From Rhabdothermincola sp037478855 (GTDB lineage Bacteria > Actinomycetota > Acidimicrobiia > Acidimicrobiales > Acidimicrobilacustridaceae), in NCBI GenBank assembly GCA_037478855.1, contig JBBFLY010000001.1, positions 1-64,000 on the forward strand: a DNA stretch of 64,000 bases. The letters run 5' to 3'. Positions 43,167-51,394 of this stretch are shown in pieces. The translations under genes were made by a program, and so were the position numbers. The notes beneath the pieces are model-generated. The model did not search any database. It was given only the letters and a program-made list of their open reading frames with translations, and was not told the origin of the DNA. Numbering within the stretch: the stretch's first letter is position 1; each line of letters starts with the position of its first letter.

Positions 43167-43936
43167 TGGGTGCCACCGACGACCGGCTGCAGGCGATGGC
43201 GCAGGCGCTCGGGCTGCTCACCCGGGTGCCGGTGCCGGTTCGGGGGGCAGGGGTGTCCGGCGCGGCGCTCGCCTGGTTTCCCTTGGTCGGCGCCGCGATC
43301 GGCGGGCTGGGCGCAAGCGTTTGGCTGGCCGCCGGTCTGCTGCTGCCGCCGGGAGGGGCGGCGGTCGCCGCGTTGGCCACGACGGTGGCGGTCACGGGAG
43401 CGCTTCACCTGGACGGGTTGGCCGACTCGATGGACGCGCTGGTCGGCGGCGGGAGTCCGCAGCAGCGCCGCGCGCTCCTCGACGACCCGCGTCACGGCAC
43501 CTACGGCGTCGCCGCGGTGGTCCTGCAGGTTCTCGCCCAATGGTCGCTGCTCGCGTCCCTCGACCCGGGTGCGGGCGCGGTGGCCCTCGTGGTGGCGCAC
43601 AGCCTCGGGCGCGCCGGCGCGGTCTGGGCGATGGTCGGTGCCCGGCCCTTCGGCGCTGGGCTCGGCGCGGGTGTGCTGCGCGTGCTGCGGGCCAGCGACG
43701 TCGTGGTCGCGACCGCTTCCGCGGTGGTCGTGGCGGTGGCTGTGGCCGGCGGGTGGGGGAGCGGGCTTGTGGTGGCGGCCGGCGTGGTGGCGGTGACGGT
43801 CAGCCGATGGGGCCAGCGCCGGCTCGACGGGGTGAACGGTGACGTGCTCGGTGCGGCCGAGCAGCTCGCCGAGACGGTCGTGCTCGCCGGGGTGGTTGCG
43901 CTGGCCGGTCGGGGAGTGGCGCTGCCCTGGTGGTGA
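43166..43936 (+). CDS. cobS: Adenosylcobinamide-GDP ribazoletransferase (cobalamin synthase)
   Basis: The 256-residue polytopic membrane enzyme joins GDP-cobinamide to alpha-ribazole. The signature GALHLDGLADSMDALVGG near residue 80 and DDPRHGTYGV are diagnostic of CobS/CobV, and several hydrophobic segments follow. The ATG shares a base with the preceding TGA. Confidence 0.93.
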   Translation: MGATDDRLQAMAQALGLLTRVPVPVRGAGVSGAALAWFPLVGAAIGGLGASVWLAAGLLLPPGGAAVAALATTVAVTGALHLDGLADSMDALVGGGSPQQRRALLDDPRHGTYGVAAVVLQVLAQWSLLASLDPGAGAVALVVAHSLGRAGAVWAMVGARPFGAGLGAGVLRVLRASDVVVATASAVVVAVAVAGGWGSGLVVAAGVVAVTVSRWGQRRLDGVNGDVLGAAEQLAETVVLAGVVALAGRGVALPWW

Positions 43937-44033
43937 TCGCTCCCGGGCCGGTCCGCGCCGGTGGTGGCGAGCCCGGCGGGGTGGGAGGGGTGACGGAGGA
44001 AGAGCGGGAAGGGGTGGAGGGCTAGAGCGAGCA

Positions 44034-44120
44034 ATGGAGGGAGAAATGGAGGGAGAAGCAGTGGAGGGAGAGCTGGACCGAGCAATGGAGGGAGAAACAG
44101 TGGAGGGAGAGCTGGACCGA
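44034..44120 (+). repeat. Tandem repeat carrying start codons and SD-like GGAGGGAG
   Basis: A 39-base unit (ATGGAGGGAGAAGCA plus GTGGAGGGAGAGCTGGACCG and a GA GCA end) at 44046-44084 recurs as 36 bases at 44085-44120, preceded by a 12-base partial copy at 44034. Each copy contains an in-frame ATG and GTG and a GGAGGGAG that could act as a ribosome site for the next start. Confidence 0.85.
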
Positions 44121-45695
44121 GAGCTGGGTGATCGACCGACCGGGCTGGCCGGGGCTGCGGGTGCTGACCGGCGCGGACCGGCGGCCTGGGTGGTCGCCCT
44201 GGCCGAACGGTTCGAGGCGGTGCTGTTCGACGTCGGCGGCACGCTGGTGGAGCAGGCCCCTCCGCACACACCTGTCGAGGCTTTGGAACCGAGGCTGCTT
44301 CCGGGGGCCTTCGAGGCGTTGCGCGCGCTGAGAGGCGCCCTCCGCCTCGGAGTGGTCTCGAACACCACCGTGATGGATGGCGAGACGCTCCGTGACCATC
44401 TCGACCGGGTGGGCGTCGGGGAGCTCTTCGAGACCCTGGTGGCGACCGCTGACCTCGGCGTGCACAAGCCGGACCCCGAGCCGATCCGGGCGGCGCTGGC
44501 GTCGATGGGTCTGCACCCCTCGAAGGTGCTCTACGTGGGCGACGACCCCGTCGACCGGGACGCTGCGGCTGGCGCAGGCGTGGCGTTCTGCTTCACGGGG
44601 GTCGACCTGCGGTGGACCCTGCAGCGGTACGCAACCCGTTCAGAGCCGGTGGGGTCCACCGGATCGCCGGCTGTCCCGGCGCGACCGCCGCTTCGGGGCT
44701 CGGACCCCTCCAGCGTCGAGCGGTGCCGGGCCCGGTTCGATCGCCTGGCCAAGCCACCGGGTGCGCTCGGGATCCTCGAGGAGACCCTCGCCCGCATGGC
44801 GGGGATCGCCCGGTCGGAGATCCCACCGGTCGATCCGGTGGCGTGCGCGGTGTTCGTGGGTGACCACGGCGTCGCGGAAGGTGATGTGGTCACCCCCTGG
44901 CCGTGGACGATCACCCGGCAGGTGGCCGCGCTGCTGGCGGAAGGGCGGGGGCTGGCGGCCACGCTGGCCCGCTCGGCGGGGGTGCACCTGGAGGTGGTCG
45001 ACGTCGGGTTGGCGACCGGCCCGACCCCCGACGGGGTCCGCGACGAGCGCGTCCGCAGCGGCACCGCCGACATCCGGTTCGGCCCCACGATGGAGCCGCG
45101 GGAAGCCGTCGCGGCCCTCGACGTGGGGGAGCGCACCGCGGAGCGGCTGGTGGCGGCAGGTCACCGCACGCTCTGCGTGGGTGAGGTGGGGATCGGCAAC
45201 ACCACCGCGGCGGCGGCGTTGATCGCGTGGCTCACCGGTGGTGACCCGGTCGCGTTCACCGGTCGGGGATCGGGGATCCCCGACGACGCGTTCGAGCGCA
45301 AGCGGGCAGTGGTGGCGGGCGCGGTGGCGGCGGTGCCGCGTGATGCCGGCGTGATGGAGGCGCTGTGTCGGCTCGGTGGCCTGGAGATCGCGGCGATGGC
45401 GGGCTTCGTCGTCGGGGCCGCATCGATCGGGGTGCCGGTGATCATCGACGGTGTGATCGCGCTCGCCGCTGCGTGCGTCGCGGACGCGCTCGTACCGGGT
45501 GCGCGCGACGCGATGCTGGCGGCGCACCGCTCACCGGAGCCGGCGACGGTCGCCGCTCTGGAGTGGTTGGGGCTCCGACCGCTGCTGGATCTGCGCATCT
45601 GCACCGGTGAGGGCGGGGGTGCGGTGCTTGCGGTGCCCTTGCTGCGGGCTGCTCGCGAGGCGTTGGTGGGCACTGCTCTGCTCGACGAGCTCTGA
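44034..45695 (+). CDS. cobT: HAD hydrolase-CobT fusion
   Basis: The 553-residue protein has three parts. Residues 1-35 are an acidic repeat (MEGE...VEGELDR). Residues about 57-205 are a HAD domain with D66 in LFDVGGTL, VSNTT, a KPDPEPI lysine and GDDPVDRDAAA. The second motif I Asp is Gly, as in some HAD groups. Residues about 225-553 are CobT, which transfers phosphoribose to 5,6-dimethylbenzimidazole (GDHGVAEGDVVTPWP, GEVGIGNTTAAAAL, the Glu in TGEGGGAV). Alpha-ribazole phosphate must be dephosphorylated after CobT, so the HAD domain is a candidate phosphatase. The start is uncertain because ATG and GTG codons recur in the repeat. Confidence 0.85.
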   Translation: MEGEMEGEAVEGELDRAMEGETVEGELDRELGDRPTGLAGAAGADRRGPAAWVVALAERFEAVLFDVGGTLVEQAPPHTPVEALEPRLLPGAFEALRALRGALRLGVVSNTTVMDGETLRDHLDRVGVGELFETLVATADLGVHKPDPEPIRAALASMGLHPSKVLYVGDDPVDRDAAAGAGVAFCFTGVDLRWTLQRYATRSEPVGSTGSPAVPARPPLRGSDPSSVERCRARFDRLAKPPGALGILEETLARMAGIARSEIPPVDPVACAVFVGDHGVAEGDVVTPWPWTITRQVAALLAEGRGLAATLARSAGVHLEVVDVGLATGPTPDGVRDERVRSGTADIRFGPTMEPREAVAALDVGERTAERLVAAGHRTLCVGEVGIGNTTAAAALIAWLTGGDPVAFTGRGSGIPDDAFERKRAVVAGAVAAVPRDAGVMEALCRLGGLEIAAMAGFVVGAASIGVPVIIDGVIALAAACVADALVPGARDAMLAAHRSPEPATVAALEWLGLRPLLDLRICTGEGGGAVLAVPLLRAAREALVGTALLDEL

Positions 45696-46219
45696 GCCCA
45701 GTCCGCCCGGCGTAGCCGAGCGCACAGCTTGCGGGAGCCCGCGCCCTCAGGCACGAAACGGCGACCGAGCGCGCAACGGCTTCTCACGTCAGCCGCGACG
45801 CCTCTCCCACATGGCGCTTCTCGGCTGGCATGACGGGGATCGTCGTCCCACGCCACGGCCTCAGGGTGCCGGGGCATCGCTCCGACCACCCCGGCGACGA
45901 CCACCCGCCAGATCACCCCACTGCCGCCCCGCTACCAGAGCATCCCGGTGGATCCGGACTGCGTCCGTGCTCCCCGTCGCCAGCGTGGTCGGGGTGTCGG
46001 AGGCGGTCGGCGAGCTCATCCACCGCGGCCTCGTGCGGTGTTCGCAGCGGGAGCGTGTCGTCAGCGGACGCGCCGGCTAGGGCTCGGCATCGACGTGTCG
46101 AACGTGGCCGAGGCGCTCGAGGGGCCTCACGCGCGCTGATGCTGGTCGACGCCAGCTCGCCCGCTCGCCAGGGGTGTTGCCTGTCAGGAACGTTCCGCTC
46201 GGGGAAACCGGAACCTGGC
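45696..46219. other. 524-base stretch without a convincing gene
   Basis: This lies between the convergent cobT and cobK stops. Open frames exist on the plus strand, but they are short, rich in Arg/Pro/Ser and lack a family match. A fragment reading SVVGVSEAVGELIHRGLV followed by a stop near 46080 may be a protein relic. GGAACGTTCC near 46190 is a small palindrome. No RNA gene is apparent. Confidence 0.5.
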
Positions 46220-46981
46220 TCAGGTCGTAGCTTGATCTGATCCCAAAGGTTCCAGATGCTCCAGCCACCGCAGCGCGCCCTCGACGTCGCCCACCTGTGG
46301 GACCGGCGGCTGCGGTGGCCGGTCGACCATCACCACAGGCAGGCCGAGCTCGCGTGCGGCGTCGAGCTTGGCCCGTGTCGCCGTGCCGCCGGCGTTCTTG
46401 GCGACGACCACGTCGACGCCATGTTCGAGCAGCAGGTGGCGTTCGGCGTCGAGGTCGAACGGCCCGCGCTCGAGCACGAGCGTCGCTTCCGCCGGAAGCT
46501 CGTCGGGTGCGTCGATGGCCCGGATCACGAAGGTGATCTCCCGGCAGTCGAGGAAGGGTCCGATCCCACGACGGCCGACCGTGAGCAGGGCCCGGCGCGC
46601 ACCGAGCCGCACCAGCGCGTCCCGGGCTGCGGGAAGGTCCGGCACCACGATCCAGCGGTCGCCGGTGGTGGGCGTCCACGCCGGGCGCAGCAGCCGCAGC
46701 GCGGGGACACCCGCTTCGGCGGCAGCACGGGCGGCGTGGTGTGGCATCCGGGCCGCGAACGGGTGGGTGGCGTCGATGAGCGCGTCGATGCCCTCATCGA
46801 CGAGGTAGGCGCGCAGTCCCGCCACCCCGCCGAAACCCCCCGCGCGGGTCCGGCCCGGTCGGGGCACCGGACGTGACGTCACGCCGGCCAGGGAGCTGAT
46901 CACCTCGACGTCGCGATCGACGAGCCGCTCGGCCAGCCTGGTCGCCTCGGTGGTTCCGGCCAGTACCAGCACCCGGGTCAC
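46220..46981 (-). CDS. cobK: Precorrin-6A reductase
   Basis: The 253-residue NADPH enzyme reduces precorrin-6A to 6B. Family motifs are VLVLAGTTEATRLAERL at the N-terminus, DATHPFAARMPHHAA, LLTVGRRGIGPF and VDVVVAKNAGG, with a C-terminal VVMVDRPPQP. The GTG at 46981 opens directly into the core. It stands alone on the minus strand, divergent from the riboswitch-controlled operon. Confidence 0.93.
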   Translation of the reverse strand: MTRVLVLAGTTEATRLAERLVDRDVEVISSLAGVTSRPVPRPGRTRAGGFGGVAGLRAYLVDEGIDALIDATHPFAARMPHHAARAAAEAGVPALRLLRPAWTPTTGDRWIVVPDLPAARDALVRLGARRALLTVGRRGIGPFLDCREITFVIRAIDAPDELPAEATLVLERGPFDLDAERHLLLEHGVDVVVAKNAGGTATRAKLDAARELGLPVVMVDRPPQPPVPQVGDVEGALRWLEHLEPLGSDQATT

Positions 46982-46995
46982 GGTCTGGATCGTAC

Positions 46996-47185
46996 GGGCT
47001 GGCGGATGCTGGTACAGTCCCCGCCGGCCGCAGGGAACACCGGTGTGAATCCGGGGCTGTCCAGCAACTGTGACCGGGGAGTGATCCCTCAACTGACAGG
47101 CCACGACCGTTCGGGGTTGGAAGGCCGAGGGGGAGCGTTGATCCGGGAGCCAGGACACCTGCGTCCGCGAACCGAACGCGACGCT
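46996..47185 (+). promoter_or_regulatory. Cobalamin riboswitch
   Basis: The conserved core is clear: GGGAACACCGGTGTGAATCC at about 47032-47051, then GGGGCTGT and AGCAACTGTGA, and the B12 box AGCCAGGACACCTGC at 47148-47162. It lies directly upstream of cbiM on the same strand. GACG and CGTC flank the AGGAG ribosome site (47186-47190), so a small hairpin could present or hide it. It should turn off cobalt import and the downstream genes when adenosylcobalamin is ample. Ends are approximate. Confidence 0.93.
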
Positions 47186-47198
47186 AGGAGACGTCACC

Positions 47199-48179
47199 GT
47201 GATCTTCGCGATGCACATCGCCGAGGGCTTCCTGCCCCCGGTCTGGTCACTGCTGTGGACCCTCGCCGCCGCCCCCTTCGTGGTGGCCGGCTTTCGCTCC
47301 CTGAAGCGGCGGATCGATGACGGCGTCGACGCGAAGCTCGCCACCGCCTCGTCGGGGGCGTTCTGCTTCGTCCTGTCGGCGCTGAAGATCCCGTCGGTGA
47401 CGGGGAGCTGCTCGCATCCCACGGGAGTGGGGCTCGGCACCACCCTCATCGGTCCGCTCCCCATGACTGCGCTGGGCTCGATCGTGCTGCTGTTCCAGGC
47501 GATGCTGCTCGCCCACGGCGGGTTCACCACCCTCGGGGCGAACATCTTCTCGATGGCCGTGGTCGGGCCCTGGGTGGCGTGGTGGGTGTACCGGGCCGGC
47601 ACCGCCGGGGGTCTGTCGATGTCGCTGGCCGGGGGGATCGCCGCGGGTGTCTCCGCTCTCGCCACCTACTGCGTGACCGCGGTGCAGCTCGCGCTCGCCC
47701 ACCCCGACCCGGTCTCTGGTGTCGGTGGCTCGCTGGTGGAGTTCCTCGGGATCTTCGCGCTGACCCAGATCCCGTTGTCGGTCGTCGAGGCGGTGATCAC
47801 CGCGCTCGCGCTGCGATGGCTGTCGGCCCGGTCGAGCTTGGACATCCCCGCGCTCACCGGACGGGTCCGTGAAGGCTCGCTGCCGGCGAGGAGGGTCGCC
47901 TGGTCGCTCGCCGGGGTCGTGCTGCTCGTGACGGCTCCGCTGGTGGCCCGCAGTGGAGCCGAGTGGGCCGGAGCCGACGCGCGGGCCATCGGCACGGTGA
48001 CCACCATCGACCCGGGTTACCAGCCCTGGTTCGAGGGGTGGTGGACACCGCCTTCGGGTGAGGTCGCGTCGTTCCTGTTCGCGCTCCAAGCCGCGATCGG
48101 CGCCGGGGTGGTGGGCTACGTCTTCGGTTCGCGGCGTCGCGACGCACGCTCCGCTCTCACCGACACGAGCGGCTCCTGA
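47199..48179 (+). CDS. cbiM: CbiM-CbiN fusion, cobalt ECF transporter substrate component
   Basis: The 326-residue membrane protein begins MIFAMHIAEGFLPPVWS; the MHIAEGFLP block is the Co2+-binding N-terminus of CbiM. Residues to about 220 are CbiM (PSVTGSCSHPTGVGLGT, GANIFSMAVVGP). The remainder (from about 225, ARRVAWSLAGVVLLVTAPLV, then FEGWWTPPSGEVASFLFALQ) matches CbiN, normally a separate subunit. The GTG at 47199 has AGGAG 8 bases upstream; the ATG at 47211 would expose Met-His directly but is badly spaced. It is the first gene under the riboswitch. Confidence 0.93.
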   Translation: MIFAMHIAEGFLPPVWSLLWTLAAAPFVVAGFRSLKRRIDDGVDAKLATASSGAFCFVLSALKIPSVTGSCSHPTGVGLGTTLIGPLPMTALGSIVLLFQAMLLAHGGFTTLGANIFSMAVVGPWVAWWVYRAGTAGGLSMSLAGGIAAGVSALATYCVTAVQLALAHPDPVSGVGGSLVEFLGIFALTQIPLSVVEAVITALALRWLSARSSLDIPALTGRVREGSLPARRVAWSLAGVVLLVTAPLVARSGAEWAGADARAIGTVTTIDPGYQPWFEGWWTPPSGEVASFLFALQAAIGAGVVGYVFGSRRRDARSALTDTSGS

Positions 48180-48186
48180 GCCTGTC

Positions 48187-48933
48187 GTGGCTGCGATCTC
48201 GACCATCGACACGATCGCCCACACCAACCGCTGGTCCCACCACCACCTCGGCGACAAGGTGGTGTGGGCCGGGGGTCTGGTGGCGGCTGCGCTGCTCACC
48301 CCGGTGTGGCCCGGTGCATTGGCGGTGACCGTCTGCGTTCTGTGCTCGTGCGCGCTGGCGGGCATCCCGCTGCGGGTGCTGTTCGGGATCCTTCGCGTCC
48401 CGCTCGGCTTCATCGTGTCGGGCGCGGTGATCACCGCGATCAGCTTGACCCCCGGACGGTGGCCGCCGATCCGACTCACCGAGCTCGGCGCGGCAGCGGC
48501 TCTCGCCGGGCGCGGCATCGCCGGCACCGCAGCCGCAGCGCTGCTCGCGCTGACGGTCCCGGTGCCCGAGCTGCTCGCGCGGGCCCGTCGCGTCGGGGTG
48601 CCGGCGGTCGTCTGTGAGGTCGCGATCCTCATGTACCGGATGATCGCGGTGAGCCTCGAGCGGCTGCGCTGGCAACGCTTGGCCCAGGAGAACCGGCTGG
48701 GGTACGACGGGTTGCGGCGCTCGATGCGGTCGGTGGCCGCGCTCGCCGCCGCAGCGTTCGTGGGGTCGATCACCCACGCGCAGCGTCTTGCCACGGGTCT
48801 CGGCGCGCGCGGCTTCGACGGGACGGTGTGGCTGCTCGACGACGGCGCCCCACACCGACCGCGCTTCCTCGCTGGAGCGGTCTCGATGCTGGCTTTGGTG
48901 GTGGTGGGTTCGTTCCTGTGGGGTGCTTCGTGA
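48187..48933 (+). CDS. cbiQ: CbiQ, cobalt ECF transporter T component
   Basis: The 248-residue polytopic protein has the EcfT coupling motifs ARARRVGVP and AQRLATGLGARGF, which contact the ATPase. HTNRWSHHH near the N-terminus is common in CbiQ. GTG at 48187 follows the cbiM stop by 7 bases and its own stop overlaps cbiO. Confidence 0.9.
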   Translation: MAAISTIDTIAHTNRWSHHHLGDKVVWAGGLVAAALLTPVWPGALAVTVCVLCSCALAGIPLRVLFGILRVPLGFIVSGAVITAISLTPGRWPPIRLTELGAAAALAGRGIAGTAAAALLALTVPVPELLARARRVGVPAVVCEVAILMYRMIAVSLERLRWQRLAQENRLGYDGLRRSMRSVAALAAAAFVGSITHAQRLATGLGARGFDGTVWLLDDGAPHRPRFLAGAVSMLALVVVGSFLWGAS

Positions 48934-49835
48934 GCGGGACGGACCGGCAGGTGCCGACGGACGTGTCCGCGCGCCCCGCCCGTCTGGAGGCGGTGTCGCT
49001 CACCTACCGGTACCCCAACAGCGACAGCGACGCGCTCTCGGCCTGCTCGCTGGCGGTGCCCGCTGGTCAGCGCTTGGCGTTGCTCGGCGCGAACGGCTGC
49101 GGCAAGACCACCCTGCTGTTGCTCCTCAACGGCAGCTTCCGGCCTGCCGCCGGGGAGGTCCGCCTCGACGGGGTGGCCACCAGCTACGACCGGGCCGGCC
49201 TGCGTCGCTGGCGCCGGCAGGTCGGCCTCGTCGTGCAGAACCCCGACGACATGCTCCTCGCGGGGACGGTCCGTCAAGAGCTCGCGTTCGGGCTGCTCAA
49301 CCTCGGGCGTTCCGAGGATGAGGCCCGGGTTGCCGCCGACCAGTTGCTGGCCGCGCTCTCCCTCGATCACCTGCGGGACCGCCCCACACATCTGCTCTCG
49401 GTGGGGGAACGGCATCGGGTGGCCATCGCCGCCATGGCGATCACCGAGCCGGCTGTCCTGCTGCTCGACGAGCCCACCGCGGGTCTCGATCCGGCCGGCG
49501 TGGAGGAGGTGCTGGCCCTGCTCGACCGCCTCCACGCCGCGGGCACGACCATCGTGGTCTCCACCCACGACGTCGATCTTGCCCACCGGTGGGCGGATGC
49601 GGTGGCGGTGATGGCGGCCGGCTCGGTCGCGGCGTGCGGATCCCGGGAGGTGCTGCACGACCGGGTGCTGATCGACTCGGCCCGGTTGCGCTCACCGTCG
49701 GTCGTCACGATCTGGCAGTCCCTGCCGGGCGACCTGCGTCCGAGCAGCTGTCCAGGGGATGTCACCGCGCTCGCCGCGCACCTCCGCTCGGCCCGCGCGT
49801 CCGCAGGGGTCGCCTCCCCGGAGGTGTCGGGGTGA
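48930..49835 (+). CDS. cbiO: CbiO, cobalt ECF transporter ATPase
   Basis: The 301-residue ABC ATPase shows Walker A GANGCGKTT, a Q-loop in LVVQNPDDMLL, signature LLSVGERHRVAIA (the usual LSGGQ reads LSVGE), Walker B AVLLLDEPTAGLD and the switch His in VVSTHDVDLAHRW. It energises Co2+ uptake with CbiMN and CbiQ. GTG start overlaps the cbiQ stop. Confidence 0.93.
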   Translation: MSGTDRQVPTDVSARPARLEAVSLTYRYPNSDSDALSACSLAVPAGQRLALLGANGCGKTTLLLLLNGSFRPAAGEVRLDGVATSYDRAGLRRWRRQVGLVVQNPDDMLLAGTVRQELAFGLLNLGRSEDEARVAADQLLAALSLDHLRDRPTHLLSVGERHRVAIAAMAITEPAVLLLDEPTAGLDPAGVEEVLALLDRLHAAGTTIVVSTHDVDLAHRWADAVAVMAAGSVAACGSREVLHDRVLIDSARLRSPSVVTIWQSLPGDLRPSSCPGDVTALAAHLRSARASAGVASPEVSG

Positions 49836-51394
49836 ACGGCCGGCTCGTCGGGGGCCTGATGGTCTGTGGCACCACCTCCGATGCCGGCAAGAGCACGCTG
49901 GTCGCCGGGTTGTGCCGCTGGCTCGCCCGCCGAGGGGTGGCCGTCGCACCGTTCAAGGCGCAGAACATGTCGCTCAACTCGGCGGTCACCGTCGACGGAG
50001 GCGAGATCGGCCGCGCTCAGGCGCTGCAGGCGTGGGCGGCGGGCGTCGAACCCGAGGTGGCGATGAACCCGGTGCTGCTCAAGCCGACCGGTGAGCGCAC
50101 GTGTCAGGTGGTCGTCGCTGGTCGACCCTGGCGGGTCTGCGAGGCCACGGCGTACCACGAGACGAAGCCACAGCTGCTCCCGGCGGTGGTCGACGCCTAC
50201 CGGTCGTTGCGCGAGCGCTTCGACGTGGTGCTCTGCGAGGGGGCCGGGAGCCCGGCGGAGATCAACCTGTTCGACCGGGACATCGTCAACCTGCGGCTGG
50301 CCGAGGTGATCGGTGTGCCAGCGCTGGTGGTGGGTGACATCAACCTCGGTGGGGTGTTCGCCTCCCTCGTCGGCACGGTGGAGCTGCTCCCACCCCGCTG
50401 GCGTGAGCTGGTGCGGGGCTTCGTGATCAACAAGCTCCGCGGCGACCCGGACCTGCTGCGCGACGGCGCGACGCTGCTCGAGGCCCGGACCGGGGTGCCG
50501 GTGGTGGGCGTGCTGCCCTGGATCGAGCACACCTGGCTCGACGCCGAGGACTCGATGGCGCTGGAGCGTCCGATGCCAGCTCCACGACCGGCGTCGGCTG
50601 ACGAGCTGGACGTCGCCGTGGTGCGGCTGCCCCGCATCTCGAACGCCACCGACCTGGACGCGCTGCGGCTGGAGGCGGGGGTGCGGCTGCGGTGGGTTCA
50701 CGACGCCGCTGGTCTCGGGGACCCCGACCTCGTGATCCTCCCGGGGTCCAAGGCCACCGTGGCGGACCTCCTCTGGCTGCGCGAGCGGGGCCTGGACTCG
50801 GCGATCCCCCGACTCGACGCGACGGTGATCGGGATCTGCGCCGGTTATCAGATGCTCGGTGACGACCTTGATGACCGGGTGGAGTCCGGCGCGGGAACCG
50901 TCGCGGGGCTCGGGCTGCTACCGGTTCGCACCGTCTTCGACTCGGAGAAGGTGACCCGCGTCTGCCGGGGGACCGCGTGGGTGGGTGGTGTCGGCACGAG
51001 CCCGACCGACGAGTCCGGCCGGTACGACGGGGCCGGGTTGCCGGTTCACGGCTACCAGATCCACCACGGCCGGGTGCGACCCGAAGGTGGCGAGCCGTTC
51101 GTGGTGCTCGACGAGCCGGCCGGGGAGCGGCTCGACGGGGTGGGCGTCGGCGCGGTCTTCGGCACCACCGTGCACGGCCTGTTCGACGGTGACGTCTTCC
51201 GTCGCCGGTTCCTCGAGCTGGTCGCCGCCCGGCGAGGCAAGCGCTGGGTGAGCGACGGGGTGTCCTTCGCCGAGCAGCGTGCGGCCGCGATCGACCGGGT
51301 GGCCGACGCGATCGAGCAGCACCTCGACCTGGCGTTCGTCGAGTCGCTCATCCGCGCGGCGGCTCCGCTCGGTGTGCCAGGAGGCATCCGGTGA
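49832..51394 (+). CDS. cobQ: Cobyric acid synthase
   Basis: The 520-residue amidotransferase amidates side chains b, d, e and g of adenosylcobyrinic a,c-diamide. The ATPase has GTTSDAGKSTLVAGLCRWLA, FKAQNMSLNS and EGAGSPAEINL; the glutaminase has the Cys nucleophile in IGICAGYQML and the His in VHGYQIHHG. GTG start overlaps cbiO; the stop overlaps the FhuF-like gene. Confidence 0.95.
   Translation: MNGRLVGGLMVCGTTSDAGKSTLVAGLCRWLARRGVAVAPFKAQNMSLNSAVTVDGGEIGRAQALQAWAAGVEPEVAMNPVLLKPTGERTCQVVVAGRPWRVCEATAYHETKPQLLPAVVDAYRSLRERFDVVLCEGAGSPAEINLFDRDIVNLRLAEVIGVPALVVGDINLGGVFASLVGTVELLPPRWRELVRGFVINKLRGDPDLLRDGATLLEARTGVPVVGVLPWIEHTWLDAEDSMALERPMPAPRPASADELDVAVVRLPRISNATDLDALRLEAGVRLRWVHDAAGLGDPDLVILPGSKATVADLLWLRERGLDSAIPRLDATVIGICAGYQMLGDDLDDRVESGAGTVAGLGLLPVRTVFDSEKVTRVCRGTAWVGGVGTSPTDESGRYDGAGLPVHGYQIHHGRVRPEGGEPFVVLDEPAGERLDGVGVGAVFGTTVHGLFDGDVFRRRFLELVAARRGKRWVSDGVSFAEQRAAAIDRVADAIEQHLDLAFVESLIRAAAPLGVPGGIR

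Noticed and set aside
47247..49658. 803-residue minus-strand frame opposite cbiMN, cbiQ and cbiO
   Set aside because: It is an antisense frame rich in Arg/His/Pro, and the plus strand encodes well-marked transporter subunits.
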